Positions 32,876-43,067 of a DNA stretch of 64,000 nt are shown in pieces. Both the position numbers and the translations under genes were made by a program. Under the pieces are notes generated by a model. It had not been told where the DNA came from. It was given only the letters and a program-made list of their open reading frames with translations, and did not search any database. Within the stretch, counting starts at the first letter, position 1; every line of letters begins with the position of its first letter. Source of the DNA: Idiomarina abyssalis (lineage in GTDB: Bacteria; Pseudomonadota; Gammaproteobacteria; Enterobacterales; Alteromonadaceae); assembly GCF_900116625.1 (NCBI RefSeq), contig NZ_FPBE01000007.1, positions 62,001 through 126,000 of the forward strand, written 5' to 3'.

Positions 32876-34783
32876 TTAAAAACTCCAAACCAAACTCAAC
32901 CGCTCCTTAGCCCGAGTAATCCCCGTATACAAGAGTTCTTTACTCAGCACGGGGCTTTCGTGGTCAGGCAGCACCATAACGGTGTGTTTGAATTCGGAGC
33001 CTTGAGACTTATGCACAGTCATAGCGTACACGGTTTCTATGTGGGTTAGCCGGCTGGGCAGCACCCAGCGTACGCCTTTATTTTCAGACTGATTCTGGTC
33101 GGGAAAGGCGACGCGCAGGTGCCCGTGTTCGGGGTCTTTAAAGGTTAGGCCAATGTCGCCGTTGTTCAGCTTCAGTCCGTAGTCGTTTTTAGTGACCATA
33201 ACGGGGCGGCCTTCGTACCAGGTGTTGGCGTTTACGCCGAGTATGTCGCCGACTTTTTGGTTAACGGCTTTTACGCCCCAAGGGCCTTCGCGCAGGGCGG
33301 TCAGGATTTGGAAGTTGCTTAGGTTTTGCAGGGCTTCCTGGGCGATATCGTTGATGTTGTTGGCATCGTTGGTGGTTTCGGTATTGTTCCTGACGTGGAA
33401 CGTCAGGCTACCGGAGGTCAGGTTACGTTTAACCACGGCTTCGAAGGCTGGGGCGTCTAGGCTGCTGACTTCATACAGGCTAACGGGATAATCTTCATCG
33501 GCGTTTTTGGCTTTTTCGAGTTCCTGTTTTGTTGCGACGTTGTCTTGCTGGTTAATGGCGTTAGCCAAGTCAGCAATAGGGCCTGTGAAGCGGTAGCTTT
33601 TGCGGAATTTCACAACGTGTTGCAGGCGTTGCTCGCCGTTGTCGTCAATTAAGTCGTCTGGAAACGCAGGTGTCTCGGCTACTTGCTGCAGCCATTGGGC
33701 AGTTTCTGTGCGGTAATGGCCTTGGTCTGCGCCTTCACACAGGTTGCCCAACACGGCGCCGGCTTCTACGGAAGCCAGCTGGTCTTTGTCACCAATAAGC
33801 ACCAGCCGCGCGTTTTTCGGTGTGGCTTTTAGCAGCGCGGTCATCATTTCAATGTCTATCATTGAGGCTTCGTCGACTATCACCACGTCGGTGCGCAGTG
33901 GGTTGTCGGCGTGGTGTTTAAAGGCGCGCGAATTCGGTTTTACACCCAGTAAGCGGTGCAGAGTTTTACCTTCGGGCTTTATGGAATCTAAGGCGTCTTT
34001 CAGGCTGGCGAGCTTTGTATCACCTCGCAGCCTATTCAGCTCGCTCTCTATTGATTCGGTTAGCCGCGCGGCGGCCTTACCGGTAGGTGCTGCCAGCGAT
34101 ACACGCAGCGGCGGCAAGCCGAGGAATAAGGTCTGATGCTGCAACGCAGTTAGCAAGCGCACTACGGTGTAGGTTTTACCGGTGCCGGGCCCCCCGGTTA
34201 TTACGCTAAAACGGTTGCGCACGGTATTGGCACAGGCAACGCGTTGCCAGTTAATGTCGTCAGGCTTTTCATCGTCAGCCCGGGCAAACAGTTTCGCCAG
34301 CGTGCTTTTCAGTAAGTCGTCATTAGTTACCGGACGGTCGCTCATGCGCGCCTGCAAATCACTCTCTATAAAGGCTTCGTACTGCCAGTAGCGGCGCAAA
34401 TACAGTTTGCCGCCACTTAACACCAGCGGCTGGTTGCCTTTGCCGTCGGCGTCTACGCACTGGCTTTGGGTTAATGCCGCTTCAATATCGGCACCAAACT
34501 GACGGAACAACGCGCCGGGAGTATCGCAGTTTGGAGAATAACGGTTTTCAGGTGGTAAATTCAGTACGCTTTCGGGTTCATTCTGTAGCGCTTTTATATC
34601 AATGCTGGTATGCCCGCGGCCGGCTTCATGCGAGGCACACAGGGCTGCCAGCAATACCTCACTGCGCATTTCTCCGGCTTGCTGCAAAAACTCCACAAAG
34701 GCCAGGTCTATTGAGCGTATCCAGCCGGCGTCGCGCCACTCACGCAGGGCATCAAATAAGGTGTTTGAGGTTACTTCTGTCAT
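32876..34783 (-). CDS. recD: Exodeoxyribonuclease V subunit RecD
   Basis: The 635-residue 5'-3' helicase subunit of RecBCD. Walker A is ITGGPGTGKT at 195-204, and Walker B VDEASMIDIEMM. The C-terminal UvrD-like lobe contains MTVHKSQGSEF and ends in GITRAKERLSLV, as in RecD. The N-terminal domain is typical for binding RecC. The ATG overlaps the recB stop by 4 bases. With RecB and RecC it unwinds and degrades broken DNA until Chi recognition, then loads RecA. Confidence 0.96.
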   Translation of the reverse strand: MTEVTSNTLFDALREWRDAGWIRSIDLAFVEFLQQAGEMRSEVLLAALCASHEAGRGHTSIDIKALQNEPESVLNLPPENRYSPNCDTPGALFRQFGADIEAALTQSQCVDADGKGNQPLVLSGGKLYLRRYWQYEAFIESDLQARMSDRPVTNDDLLKSTLAKLFARADDEKPDDINWQRVACANTVRNRFSVITGGPGTGKTYTVVRLLTALQHQTLFLGLPPLRVSLAAPTGKAAARLTESIESELNRLRGDTKLASLKDALDSIKPEGKTLHRLLGVKPNSRAFKHHADNPLRTDVVIVDEASMIDIEMMTALLKATPKNARLVLIGDKDQLASVEAGAVLGNLCEGADQGHYRTETAQWLQQVAETPAFPDDLIDDNGEQRLQHVVKFRKSYRFTGPIADLANAINQQDNVATKQELEKAKNADEDYPVSLYEVSSLDAPAFEAVVKRNLTSGSLTFHVRNNTETTNDANNINDIAQEALQNLSNFQILTALREGPWGVKAVNQKVGDILGVNANTWYEGRPVMVTKNDYGLKLNNGDIGLTFKDPEHGHLRVAFPDQNQSENKGVRWVLPSRLTHIETVYAMTVHKSQGSEFKHTVMVLPDHESPVLSKELLYTGITRAKERLSLVWSF

Positions 34784-37700
34784 ACCGGCTCCTTATCTGA
34801 AAGGTTATTACCCGCAAAAAGTGCGTCCAGCTGTTCTATTAACGCCCGTGGCGGCCGGTCACAAAATGCCCCGCCGCTTTCCGCCCGGTGCCCACGCAAG
34901 AACAGATACACGGCACCGCCTACATGAGTGTCATAGTCGTAGTCGCTGCCTAAGCGCGCTTTTAACAAACGATGCAATGCCAGCGTGTAAATGACGTATT
35001 GCAAGTCATAACGGCTGTGCAGTATTTTCTCGCGCATGGCTTGTTCGGTGTAGGCGTGGTCGTCTTCGCCCAGCCAGTTGGACTTATAATCCGCCACGTA
35101 ATATTTGCCGTTGTGCTCAAACACCAAATCGATAAAGCCTTTGAGCATGCCGTTCAGCACATTAGGTTCCAGTGCAGGGCGTTCGTGCCCCGGCAGAATA
35201 TGTTCGTGAACCAGAGCATCCAGCCTTTGTGCGTTAACTTCACTGGCACCGAACCAGAATTCCGGCTCGGCTTTGTATTGCTCCAGTGCGCTTAAGCTAA
35301 CGCGGTCACCGCTGCCATTAATTGAGAATTCGTTGTGCAAATAGGCGTCCAGCCAATGCTCCAGGCTGTTTTGGTGTTCCTGCCAATAAGGACTGACACA
35401 AAAGCCCTCTACCAGCCCGGTACGCTCGGCAGCGTCACCCGCGATTTTCGCAAAGCCGATATTGGCGGACTCTTCCAGCAAGTTATGCAAAAAGGTGCCC
35501 GGCCCTGCGCCTTTGGGTAAATGATGAATGCTGTCCGGGCTTGGCTCGGCGGCACTGGCAACTTCTGTCTCATCCGGGTCGTCGCGCTCATCCAACAGGT
35601 TCATTTCATCGGGCGACTGCGGTGCCTGCACACTTTTTGTCACCGCACCTTCGTATTTCAGCGCGCTGTAACTGGCCACCCACCAACGCTCCAGTTTGCG
35701 GCCTGCGGGCATGCTGCGCGGTGTGAGTTTAGGCGTTGTTTGTTCCTGCTCCAACGCACGAACTAAAGGCTCGTCGTCTTCCAGTCGCGTTAGTTGTGTG
35801 TGCGGTGCCTGGTGCCAGCGCTCGCTGACTTCGTTGTACAGCTCATCGGTTAGTGACTCGCCGCCGTTCAGCAAATAAAACAGCGGATTATTGCGATGCT
35901 CTTTCACCGCTTCCAGCGCAATAAAAGTGGCGTATTGCGCGCGGGTAACTGCCACGTACATTTTGCGTAAGTCTTCGGCGAGGATCTCATTACTCAAGCG
36001 CTGCTTGTTGTCGTCGTCTTTTGACCACAATACCTGTAGCTCACCGTTTTCATCGTGGTACACCGCCGGCGGTTTTATCCGGTAGGCTTCCGCCTGGGTG
36101 TAGGCTACAAAAGGCATGAACACCAACGGGTACTGCAGGCCTTTCGACTTGTGAATGGTGATGATTTTTATCAGTTCGTCGTCGCTTTCTAAGCGCAGCT
36201 GCTGCTCGTCACTCTGAGTACGGCTGTTGCTACCGAAACCGTGGCGTTCGTTCACCTGCTCGGCAAAATGGTTCACCAGCGCCGGAATACCGTCCAGTAC
36301 CAGGCTTTGCTGTTGCAGCAGCTCGGCAATGTGCAGCACGTCAGACAGTTGGCGTTCGCCGTGAATGCGGTCTTCCAGCAGCTTAGCCGGCACCTGATGG
36401 TCGTGCAGCAGGCTGTGCAACATGGCGAGTACGCCCTGTCGCTGCCACTGGTCGTGATAACTTAAAAACTGTTCTACTCGCTGTTCCCACTCGCGTTCGT
36501 GACTGTGAATATGTTCCAGCTCACTCAGCGGCAGACCAAGCAACTGTGTCGCCAGGGCACTGCGTATCAGCGACGGGTCGCGCGGCTCGGCGCAGGCACT
36601 CACCAGCGCCAGCAGGTCTTTAGCAACGCGCTGCGCAAATACCGATTCCCTGTCTGATAAATAAACGCTTTTCAGCCCGCGATCGCTCAACGCCTTTTTA
36701 ATGGCATTGGCTTCGTTAAAGTTGTTTACCAGCACCGCAATGTCACTGGTTTTAACTCGTTGCTCGAGTTTGTCGTCGCTGTTGTAATAGCCCGCCTGCG
36801 GGTCATTAAGCAGGGAGGAAATCAAGTTAGCGTGATGGTTCGCGGCAGCCCGGAAAAAGTCATTTTTATTGCGTTTTTCTTCGCCGGACACCGACCACAG
36901 CAGCGCCGGTGCAGTTTTTAAATTGCTGGATAACAGGCAATGCTTGAAAGTGCGCTTTAGCCCATTTGCACCCACCGGGTTAAAGGGCAGCTGATTTTCT
37001 GCTTCGGTTTTAAACAGGAAAGCACCGCGGGGCAGTTCTTCGGCGCGCTCAAACAGCGCATTAACGCCGTCCACCATGGCCTGCGACGAGCGGAAGTTAC
37101 GTGCCAGATTATAATGCCGGCCTTCGGTATCGCGCCGGGCTTTTAAATAGGTGTAAATATCGGCGTTACGGAAGCTGTAAATGGCCTGTTTGGGGTCACC
37201 AATAAGAAAAATGCCGGTGCCCGGGTGCGGCTCCGCCAGATTATAAATGCGGTTAAAAATCTCGTACTGCACCGGATCGGTGTCCTGAAACTCGTCCACC
37301 ATAGCTACTGGATATTGCTTACGAATAGCCGCTGCTAAGGCTTCGCCGCTGGGGCCTTTCAGCGCGTCCCGTAAACGCGTCAGCATGTCGTCGTGGCCCA
37401 TTTCGGCGCGCTGGTTTTGCAGTTCGGCAAAGCGGCTACTGACCCAGAAAGCCGCGTGTTGTTTTACTTTAGCCAGCTCTTCCTGCTGCTGCACTTTGCT
37501 GCGCTTAATACGTTCCTGCAGCTCGCCTAAAGTGGCCCAACTTTGGGGCATGCCGCCAAGTTTGGCCTCGGCAAACTTCTGTAGCTCGTCAGTGCTAATG
37601 TTTTTCCAGTTTGCCGCCGTAGCTTCCGGCTCAACCAGGTCAGGATCGCCGCACCAGTCCGCAAATTTCTGAAACTGCTTAAGTTTGGTTGCCGCGCCTT

Positions 37701-38496
37701 TGGCTTGTGATGTTTTATCAACCAATTCCTGCACAATAGGCGCAACTTCCTGCTTTATAGCAACCATTCGCTGCTGATGCGCGCTTTCAGCTTCTTTCAA
37801 CAGGCTGTGCAAGTCACCATCAATCGGTGCCTGTCCGCTTTTGCTTAAGCTGTAAGTGAGCCCCAACAAGGTTTCCGGTGACTTAAAGTCCTCCAGCAAC
37901 CGGGCGCTGAGTTCAGCGTCGGCCGGGTAAATAAAACGCCGGAAGTAGTCTTCAGCGGCCTGCAGGCGCAGCTCTTCGTTGTCGGTTTCAACGTCCTGGC
38001 TGAACAGGCTACCGCTGGCAAAGGCGTGCTCTTTCAGCATGGACTGACACCAGCCATGAATGGTTTTCACCGCGGCTTCGTCCATGGACTGCGAGGCTAA
38101 ATCCAACAGCCGCGCCAAGTGCATCAGGTTCTGCCCCTGCGCTGCACAGTCGTCGCGCAGGCTGGCTAAGAAAGGGTCACCTTCTACGGCTTCCGGGTCA
38201 CGGAAGTAAGCTGCGGCTTCGGCTAAGCGTGCGCGAATACGATCACTCAGCTCTTCGGTGGCAGCTTTGGTAAAGGTCATGACCAGAATGTTTTTCGGCA
38301 CCAGTTCGCGATCAAACGCAGTTTCTTCCGTACCATTATGCGAGCCATGTCCAATAACCAAACGCACATAAAGCGCAGCAATGGTGTAGGTTTTACCGGT
38401 ACCGGCGCTGGCCTCAATTAAGCGGCTGCTGTTCAGCGGAAAATCGAGCGGGTTCTCTAGCGTATGTCCTGAGGTATGTGACGGTAACTGGCTCAT
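34780..38496 (-). CDS. recB: Exodeoxyribonuclease V subunit RecB
   Basis: The 1238-residue subunit has 3'-5' helicase and nuclease activities. UvrD-type helicase motifs are IEASAGTGKTYT (Walker A, 28-36), VDEFQDTDPVQYEIF (motif II) and GDPKQAIYSFRNAD (motif III). The C-terminal nuclease is marked by GTFLHNLLE, GFIDLVFEH and VADYKSNWLG with catalytic Asp and Lys. Start and stop codons overlap recC and recD by 4 bases each, so the three subunits are translationally coupled in the order recC-recB-recD. Confidence 0.97.
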   Translation of the reverse strand: MSQLPSHTSGHTLENPLDFPLNSSRLIEASAGTGKTYTIAALYVRLVIGHGSHNGTEETAFDRELVPKNILVMTFTKAATEELSDRIRARLAEAAAYFRDPEAVEGDPFLASLRDDCAAQGQNLMHLARLLDLASQSMDEAAVKTIHGWCQSMLKEHAFASGSLFSQDVETDNEELRLQAAEDYFRRFIYPADAELSARLLEDFKSPETLLGLTYSLSKSGQAPIDGDLHSLLKEAESAHQQRMVAIKQEVAPIVQELVDKTSQAKGAATKLKQFQKFADWCGDPDLVEPEATAANWKNISTDELQKFAEAKLGGMPQSWATLGELQERIKRSKVQQQEELAKVKQHAAFWVSSRFAELQNQRAEMGHDDMLTRLRDALKGPSGEALAAAIRKQYPVAMVDEFQDTDPVQYEIFNRIYNLAEPHPGTGIFLIGDPKQAIYSFRNADIYTYLKARRDTEGRHYNLARNFRSSQAMVDGVNALFERAEELPRGAFLFKTEAENQLPFNPVGANGLKRTFKHCLLSSNLKTAPALLWSVSGEEKRNKNDFFRAAANHHANLISSLLNDPQAGYYNSDDKLEQRVKTSDIAVLVNNFNEANAIKKALSDRGLKSVYLSDRESVFAQRVAKDLLALVSACAEPRDPSLIRSALATQLLGLPLSELEHIHSHEREWEQRVEQFLSYHDQWQRQGVLAMLHSLLHDHQVPAKLLEDRIHGERQLSDVLHIAELLQQQSLVLDGIPALVNHFAEQVNERHGFGSNSRTQSDEQQLRLESDDELIKIITIHKSKGLQYPLVFMPFVAYTQAEAYRIKPPAVYHDENGELQVLWSKDDDNKQRLSNEILAEDLRKMYVAVTRAQYATFIALEAVKEHRNNPLFYLLNGGESLTDELYNEVSERWHQAPHTQLTRLEDDEPLVRALEQEQTTPKLTPRSMPAGRKLERWWVASYSALKYEGAVTKSVQAPQSPDEMNLLDERDDPDETEVASAAEPSPDSIHHLPKGAGPGTFLHNLLEESANIGFAKIAGDAAERTGLVEGFCVSPYWQEHQNSLEHWLDAYLHNEFSINGSGDRVSLSALEQYKAEPEFWFGASEVNAQRLDALVHEHILPGHERPALEPNVLNGMLKGFIDLVFEHNGKYYVADYKSNWLGEDDHAYTEQAMREKILHSRYDLQYVIYTLALHRLLKARLGSDYDYDTHVGGAVYLFLRGHRAESGGAFCDRPPRALIEQLDALFAGNNLSDKEPV

Positions 38497-41400
38497 GACT
38501 TTTCCTCCGGCACCAGGGTTAAGCGCATAGGGTCATAAAGTTCGTCCATAAAGCGGCGGAAGTGCGGTGATGCCTGAATGGCTTGGTAACTTTCGGCAAC
38601 GCGCCCACAATAATCGCTTTTGGTGACCAGCGCCGGGTCTTGAAAGCCTTCTTCTTCGTATTTCTGTCGGGCGGCTTCATGCGCCAGCATTTCGTCCTGG
38701 CCGTTCTTGTCCATTGCGCTTAGCCAGGTCATGGCTACGTCCAGATGCATGGGCTGCGGCTGCTGCGCTGACAGAGCCACTAGCTCCAGTATTTGTTCCA
38801 GTTGTTGCACCGCAAGCTCAGCGGGCACCGGCGCCACCTGCAACTGACAGCCACCTTTGGACACAATTAAAAGCCGTGTCGGCTTTTGTAAATTCAATAA
38901 CAACAGACCAAGGTAATAAGCGCTGGCGTGCTTCCAGCCGCCGCTGTTAATGCCTTTACCGTTTTTAGCAGCAATATTGCTGGCCGAGGTAACCACCCAT
39001 AGGCGCTCTCCGCTTTCATTGGTATGCAGCCCGGTTAGGGTGTCATCAATGATCAGCCCACTGTGCTCAAAAAACACCTCAACCGGAAACTCATTAACAC
39101 CCGAGTAACCGGCAATGCTCTGCTGATAGGTTTCCAGTATCTCCTGCGACTGCTCCAGCAACTGAAACCCATTTTGCTCCGCTATTGCACCAATGCCTAA
39201 AGCCCCTTCGCGCTTTATGCGGTTCAGCTCTTTTAGTAGCGAGGCTTCAATACCAGCCCCTGCCAGCAGCGCCCGCTTGCCCGAGTCAACCAGACGCGTA
39301 GTCAGTGACCAGCTTTGCAGGTTATCCATCACAAAGGCTTCGCTGTCGTCCAGATCTTCACTGTTGCGGCTAAAGTAAGTATCCAGTCGCCAGTTAAAGT
39401 ACAGCCGGGCGGGCTCTTCAATAAAGCGCTTAATGTCGTTAATGCTCAGGGTGCGTTCCAGCTCGTCGTCCTGGGAGGTTCCCGAAGCCGGGCGGCTCGC
39501 AGAAGCCAACGAGCCCTGATGCGCCTGCGCCCATTCACTGGCATAGGTGAAATAGTCCGGGTCTTCCTGGCTAAAGTAATACGGGTTAAACGGCTGTAAT
39601 TTGTGCTCAACGGTCAGGCTGTTAATGTCCACTTTCCAGCCCTGCTGAAGGTGGTCACGCAGTTGCGCCACCAGCACCGACGGCGTCCGCTCGCTGTTGT
39701 CTTTAGCGCTGTAACCTACCCAGCTTAGGTAAAAACAGTCACGAGCTGAAAGCATTGCTTCCAGGAACAAATAGCGGTCATCGTCACGCCGCGAGCGATC
39801 GCCCGGCCGATACCGGTCGGTCATTAAATCAAAATCCACACGCGGCGTTGAACGTGGGTAATCACTTTCGTTCATGCCCAGCACACACACGTATTTAAAC
39901 GGAATGGCCCGCATGGGCATTAAGGTGGCGAAGTTTACCGCCCCCGCCAAAAAGCGTTGGTTCAGGTTCTGCTGATCCACACGTTCTAACCAGGCGTCTT
40001 TAAATATGGGCAGGCGAAGTTGTGACTCGTTATCCGCCTCTACGCAAATATCCCGCAGCTGATACAGCTCGTCACCCAGCTTGGCTAACAGTAAGCGATC
40101 ACTGTCTTCTTCGGCCTCGAAAAATTGTTCCAGCAACCACTCGCCCTGAGTGACCCACTCCGGCAAGGTGTGTTCACCCTGCGCGCGCTGCCACCATTGT
40201 TCCAGTGTGCGCACCACGTCCGCCAGACACCCCACCAGCGCGGCACTTAGTCCAGCTACTTCGGTATAAGGCTCGACATTGGCCCAGGGTGACTCGTTTT
40301 CTAAACCAACGTCAGCCAAATCGCCCATGGCGTAACCGGCTATCATGCGTTTCAAGCCAAACCACCAGCTGTTGGTTTCTTCCGCTGCCGGCATATAAAA
40401 CTGGCCGCGCTGCTCGGCATTAAGCCCCCAGCGCGCGCCGGCTTCTTTTACCCAGCGCTTTAACTGCGGCAGGTCATCGTCACTCATGTCAAAGCGTTGC
40501 TGCACCGCGGGTACCGACAGCAAATTGAATAAATCGGTCTGGGTAAAACGCAGCTGATCAACCTGCAACAGCAGTTCCAGCGCTATCATTAACGGCCGCT
40601 GATGACGCTCACCCTGGTCGGCAATGGTGTAAGGAATGGCGCGCGGATCACGCTCACCAAAGCGGTTATGATACCGACCAAATACGGCATCAATGTAGGG
40701 CGCGTAGGTGTTTACGTCGGGTAGCATCACCATAATGTCGCGCGGTTTTAACTGCGGGTCTTTTGCGAAGGCATCCAGTAGCTGGTCGTGCAACACTTCC
40801 AGCTCACGCTGCGGACTATGGCAGACGTGAAACTGCAATGACTTGTCGGCGGCACCTGGCGCAGGCCATAGCTCGCGGGTTTCCTGTACCGGTCGCAGGT
40901 TCAAAATGTCGTCCTGCAGCTGAGCTAATAAATGGTCCGTGTTGTGGGGCTCAAACAGCTCCAGCTTAATGGTATTAAAGGCTTCCTGTTTGGCCAGAGT
41001 TTCGTCGTATAAGTCCAGTAGGCGAATGTAGTCACGGCCCTGCTTGCCCCAGGACGCCAGCAAGGGATGCGCCAGCTGATGCAGTTCGTCGTCGTTCGGG
41101 TTGTCGGGCAGTTCCGGTTTATGCTTTAAGCGCGAAGAGGCTTTAACCGCCTGCCGCAAGGCTTCTTTGCCATCGACAATATCCGCCCAGTGGTACTGCG
41201 ATGGGTTATGCACACACAACAGAATTTGGGTATAGCCTTTAATGGCATCCAACACCTGCAGCATTTGCTGCGGCAGCGAGGAAATACCAAACACCACCAC
41301 CCGTGGCGGCAAACCTGCAGGGCGTTCAGTTAACGCCTTTGCCGTATCAATAAAGCGCTGATGCAGCTCCGCCCGGTTATTCCAGTAGTCATCTATGCCA

Positions 41401-41960
41401 ATGTCGTTACTGACTGCACGCCACAATTCCGGCTGCCACAACTGTTCGGCTTCAACGGGCTGGCCGTGTTCCAGCACATCCTGACCACGCACCCAGTTAT
41501 CCAGCCAGTCGGCACGATACACCGCGTACTGATCAAACAAATCAGCCAATCGCCCGCTTAGCTGATACAGCTTGCGCCCGTCGTTGTCGTCGGAGGTATA
41601 GTGCTTAAGCGGTGCAAAATGCGGGTTGTGCTCAATTAGCTCGGGTAACAAACGCATTAACCGCCAGGTTAAGCGGTCTTTATCAAAGGGGGAGGTTTTG
41701 GGAATGTCGTCACCGAGCACGGCTCTGTATGCTTGCCACTGAAACCGCGCCGGCAGGGTGACATCTATCATGGCAGCAATGCCACTGGCCTGGGCTAAAT
41801 TAATTTTCAGCCACTGGGCAATACCGTTACTTTGTACCAGCACGGTTTCCTGCTCCAGCGGCGCCAGCGGGTAGTTTTGGGTGAATGTAACCGCCACATC
41901 GGTTAGGTCTTCCAGCCGATGTCCATGCGCGACAATAAAGCCGGGGGTCAATTCACTCAC
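38493..41960 (-). CDS. recC: Exodeoxyribonuclease V subunit RecC
   Basis: The 1155-residue scaffold and Chi-recognition subunit of RecBCD. It lacks working Walker motifs, as expected. Family stretches include WLKINLAQASGIAAMIDVTLPARF near the N-terminus, VFGISSLPQQMLQVL, DIMVMLPDVNTYAPYIDAVFG, and CVLGMNESDYPRSTPRVDFDLM. Translation starts at GTG 41960, 6 bases after GGGAGAG. It heads the recC-recB-recD operon; no LexA-type box was seen in the short upstream region. Confidence 0.95.
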   Translation of the reverse strand: MSELTPGFIVAHGHRLEDLTDVAVTFTQNYPLAPLEQETVLVQSNGIAQWLKINLAQASGIAAMIDVTLPARFQWQAYRAVLGDDIPKTSPFDKDRLTWRLMRLLPELIEHNPHFAPLKHYTSDDNDGRKLYQLSGRLADLFDQYAVYRADWLDNWVRGQDVLEHGQPVEAEQLWQPELWRAVSNDIGIDDYWNNRAELHQRFIDTAKALTERPAGLPPRVVVFGISSLPQQMLQVLDAIKGYTQILLCVHNPSQYHWADIVDGKEALRQAVKASSRLKHKPELPDNPNDDELHQLAHPLLASWGKQGRDYIRLLDLYDETLAKQEAFNTIKLELFEPHNTDHLLAQLQDDILNLRPVQETRELWPAPGAADKSLQFHVCHSPQRELEVLHDQLLDAFAKDPQLKPRDIMVMLPDVNTYAPYIDAVFGRYHNRFGERDPRAIPYTIADQGERHQRPLMIALELLLQVDQLRFTQTDLFNLLSVPAVQQRFDMSDDDLPQLKRWVKEAGARWGLNAEQRGQFYMPAAEETNSWWFGLKRMIAGYAMGDLADVGLENESPWANVEPYTEVAGLSAALVGCLADVVRTLEQWWQRAQGEHTLPEWVTQGEWLLEQFFEAEEDSDRLLLAKLGDELYQLRDICVEADNESQLRLPIFKDAWLERVDQQNLNQRFLAGAVNFATLMPMRAIPFKYVCVLGMNESDYPRSTPRVDFDLMTDRYRPGDRSRRDDDRYLFLEAMLSARDCFYLSWVGYSAKDNSERTPSVLVAQLRDHLQQGWKVDINSLTVEHKLQPFNPYYFSQEDPDYFTYASEWAQAHQGSLASASRPASGTSQDDELERTLSINDIKRFIEEPARLYFNWRLDTYFSRNSEDLDDSEAFVMDNLQSWSLTTRLVDSGKRALLAGAGIEASLLKELNRIKREGALGIGAIAEQNGFQLLEQSQEILETYQQSIAGYSGVNEFPVEVFFEHSGLIIDDTLTGLHTNESGERLWVVTSASNIAAKNGKGINSGGWKHASAYYLGLLLLNLQKPTRLLIVSKGGCQLQVAPVPAELAVQQLEQILELVALSAQQPQPMHLDVAMTWLSAMDKNGQDEMLAHEAARQKYEEEGFQDPALVTKSDYCGRVAESYQAIQASPHFRRFMDELYDPMRLTLVPEEKS

Positions 41961-42050
41961 TCGCTGCTCTCCCTGTAGGGTTACTGTAAGACATCCATCC
42001 TAATCAATAGGGAATTATCTTACTAGTTATAGAGCAACTTATCGACGCGC

Positions 42051-42947
42051 TTATTTAGCCAGTAGTTTGTCTTTGGCCTGACGGTTCGCTTTACGCATTT
42101 CTGAGAAGGTCGAGTTCTTTTTATAGCGCCCCTTCTCTACGTGGCGGATTATCGACACATCTTCAATGTTTAATGGTTTTCCGTGCGTACCCAATAACCA
42201 GCGGAACGCGCGATCCTCGTAAGTTTTTACCCACCGGTCTTTCGGCTGCTGATAGCAGTCTATCTGCTCGCAATAGCCATAGCGACGTGCCGTATCACCA
42301 TGAACTATCTGCACCGGGCCGGAGGCTTTTGAAAAGGTATGAGTGGTAAAATCCGCCTGCTGCAAACATTCTTCAACTGAGGTTTCTTTACCATTACACA
42401 GAACATCATGCTCTTCGCTCAGTAAAGAGGTTCGGGAAACCTGTTCCGGAAACGCCAGAATGCAGGACTCTTTGCGTAAGGTCTGTTTTAAGCTTGGGAA
42501 GGTATTTTCCCCAAACAGTAAGTCGCAGTCGGTAAACCAAATCCAGTCGGCTTTCGTTTCTTTTGCAGCTTTATTACGGCCTATACCACGGCGTAGTAAG
42601 TCGCCTTTGTTGAGCGCGATAAAATTCCACTCGATATTATCAACCTGTTTCGATTCATACTCTTTAATTAAAGCAACGGTGTTTTTGTCTTCGGGGCAAT
42701 AAAAACCGGTCAGCGTAACTTTAAAGTCCTCCGGGGCATTATCCACCAGTGACTTCAACTGATACACAAACAAATGCGAATAGTTCCAGCAGTGACTGAC
42801 AATTTCAATATGTTCAGGTGTGCTGGTCAGGTCTTCAATTTCGGTTGACTCCGGTACATCATATAGCCAACTAGCCGGAACGGGACTGGATACCGCAAAT
42901 CGCAATATGAACTCTTTACTTTGCTGTAACCAACTTCTTAGTGCCAT
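42051..42947 (-). CDS. Glycosyltransferase, GT-A fold
   Basis: The 298-residue cytoplasmic protein has the start of a GT-A glycosyltransferase fold (HIEIVSHCWNYSHLFVYQLK), GRNKAAKETKADWIWFTDCD with the metal-binding TDCD, and a downstream region VHGDTARRYGYCEQ. Donor and acceptor sugars are unknown. It is divergent from another glycosyltransferase at 43068, and both probably act in cell-surface polysaccharide or LPS decoration. Confidence 0.75.
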   Translation of the reverse strand: MALRSWLQQSKEFILRFAVSSPVPASWLYDVPESTEIEDLTSTPEHIEIVSHCWNYSHLFVYQLKSLVDNAPEDFKVTLTGFYCPEDKNTVALIKEYESKQVDNIEWNFIALNKGDLLRRGIGRNKAAKETKADWIWFTDCDLLFGENTFPSLKQTLRKESCILAFPEQVSRTSLLSEEHDVLCNGKETSVEECLQQADFTTHTFSKASGPVQIVHGDTARRYGYCEQIDCYQQPKDRWVKTYEDRAFRWLLGTHGKPLNIEDVSIIRHVEKGRYKKNSTFSEMRKANRQAKDKLLAK

Positions 42948-43067
42948 TCAGCATTACCTCGCATTCGCTTTCTTTGAACGTACTATGGTATTTTCAACAC
43001 AGGCTACAGAAGAACTGGACGCTTTGTAACCACTCTATAACGAACGAAGGGGTTAGTTGTTAAACCG

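Noticed and set aside
24000-33000. Integrase, insertion sequence or flanking direct repeats marking a mobile island
   Set aside because: None was seen at the borders; acquisition is suggested only by gene type and lower GC.
33744-34136. Long plus-strand ORF (130 residues) within recD
   Set aside because: It is a mirror of a high-GC coding gene with no ribosome-binding site and low-complexity Ser/Ala content.
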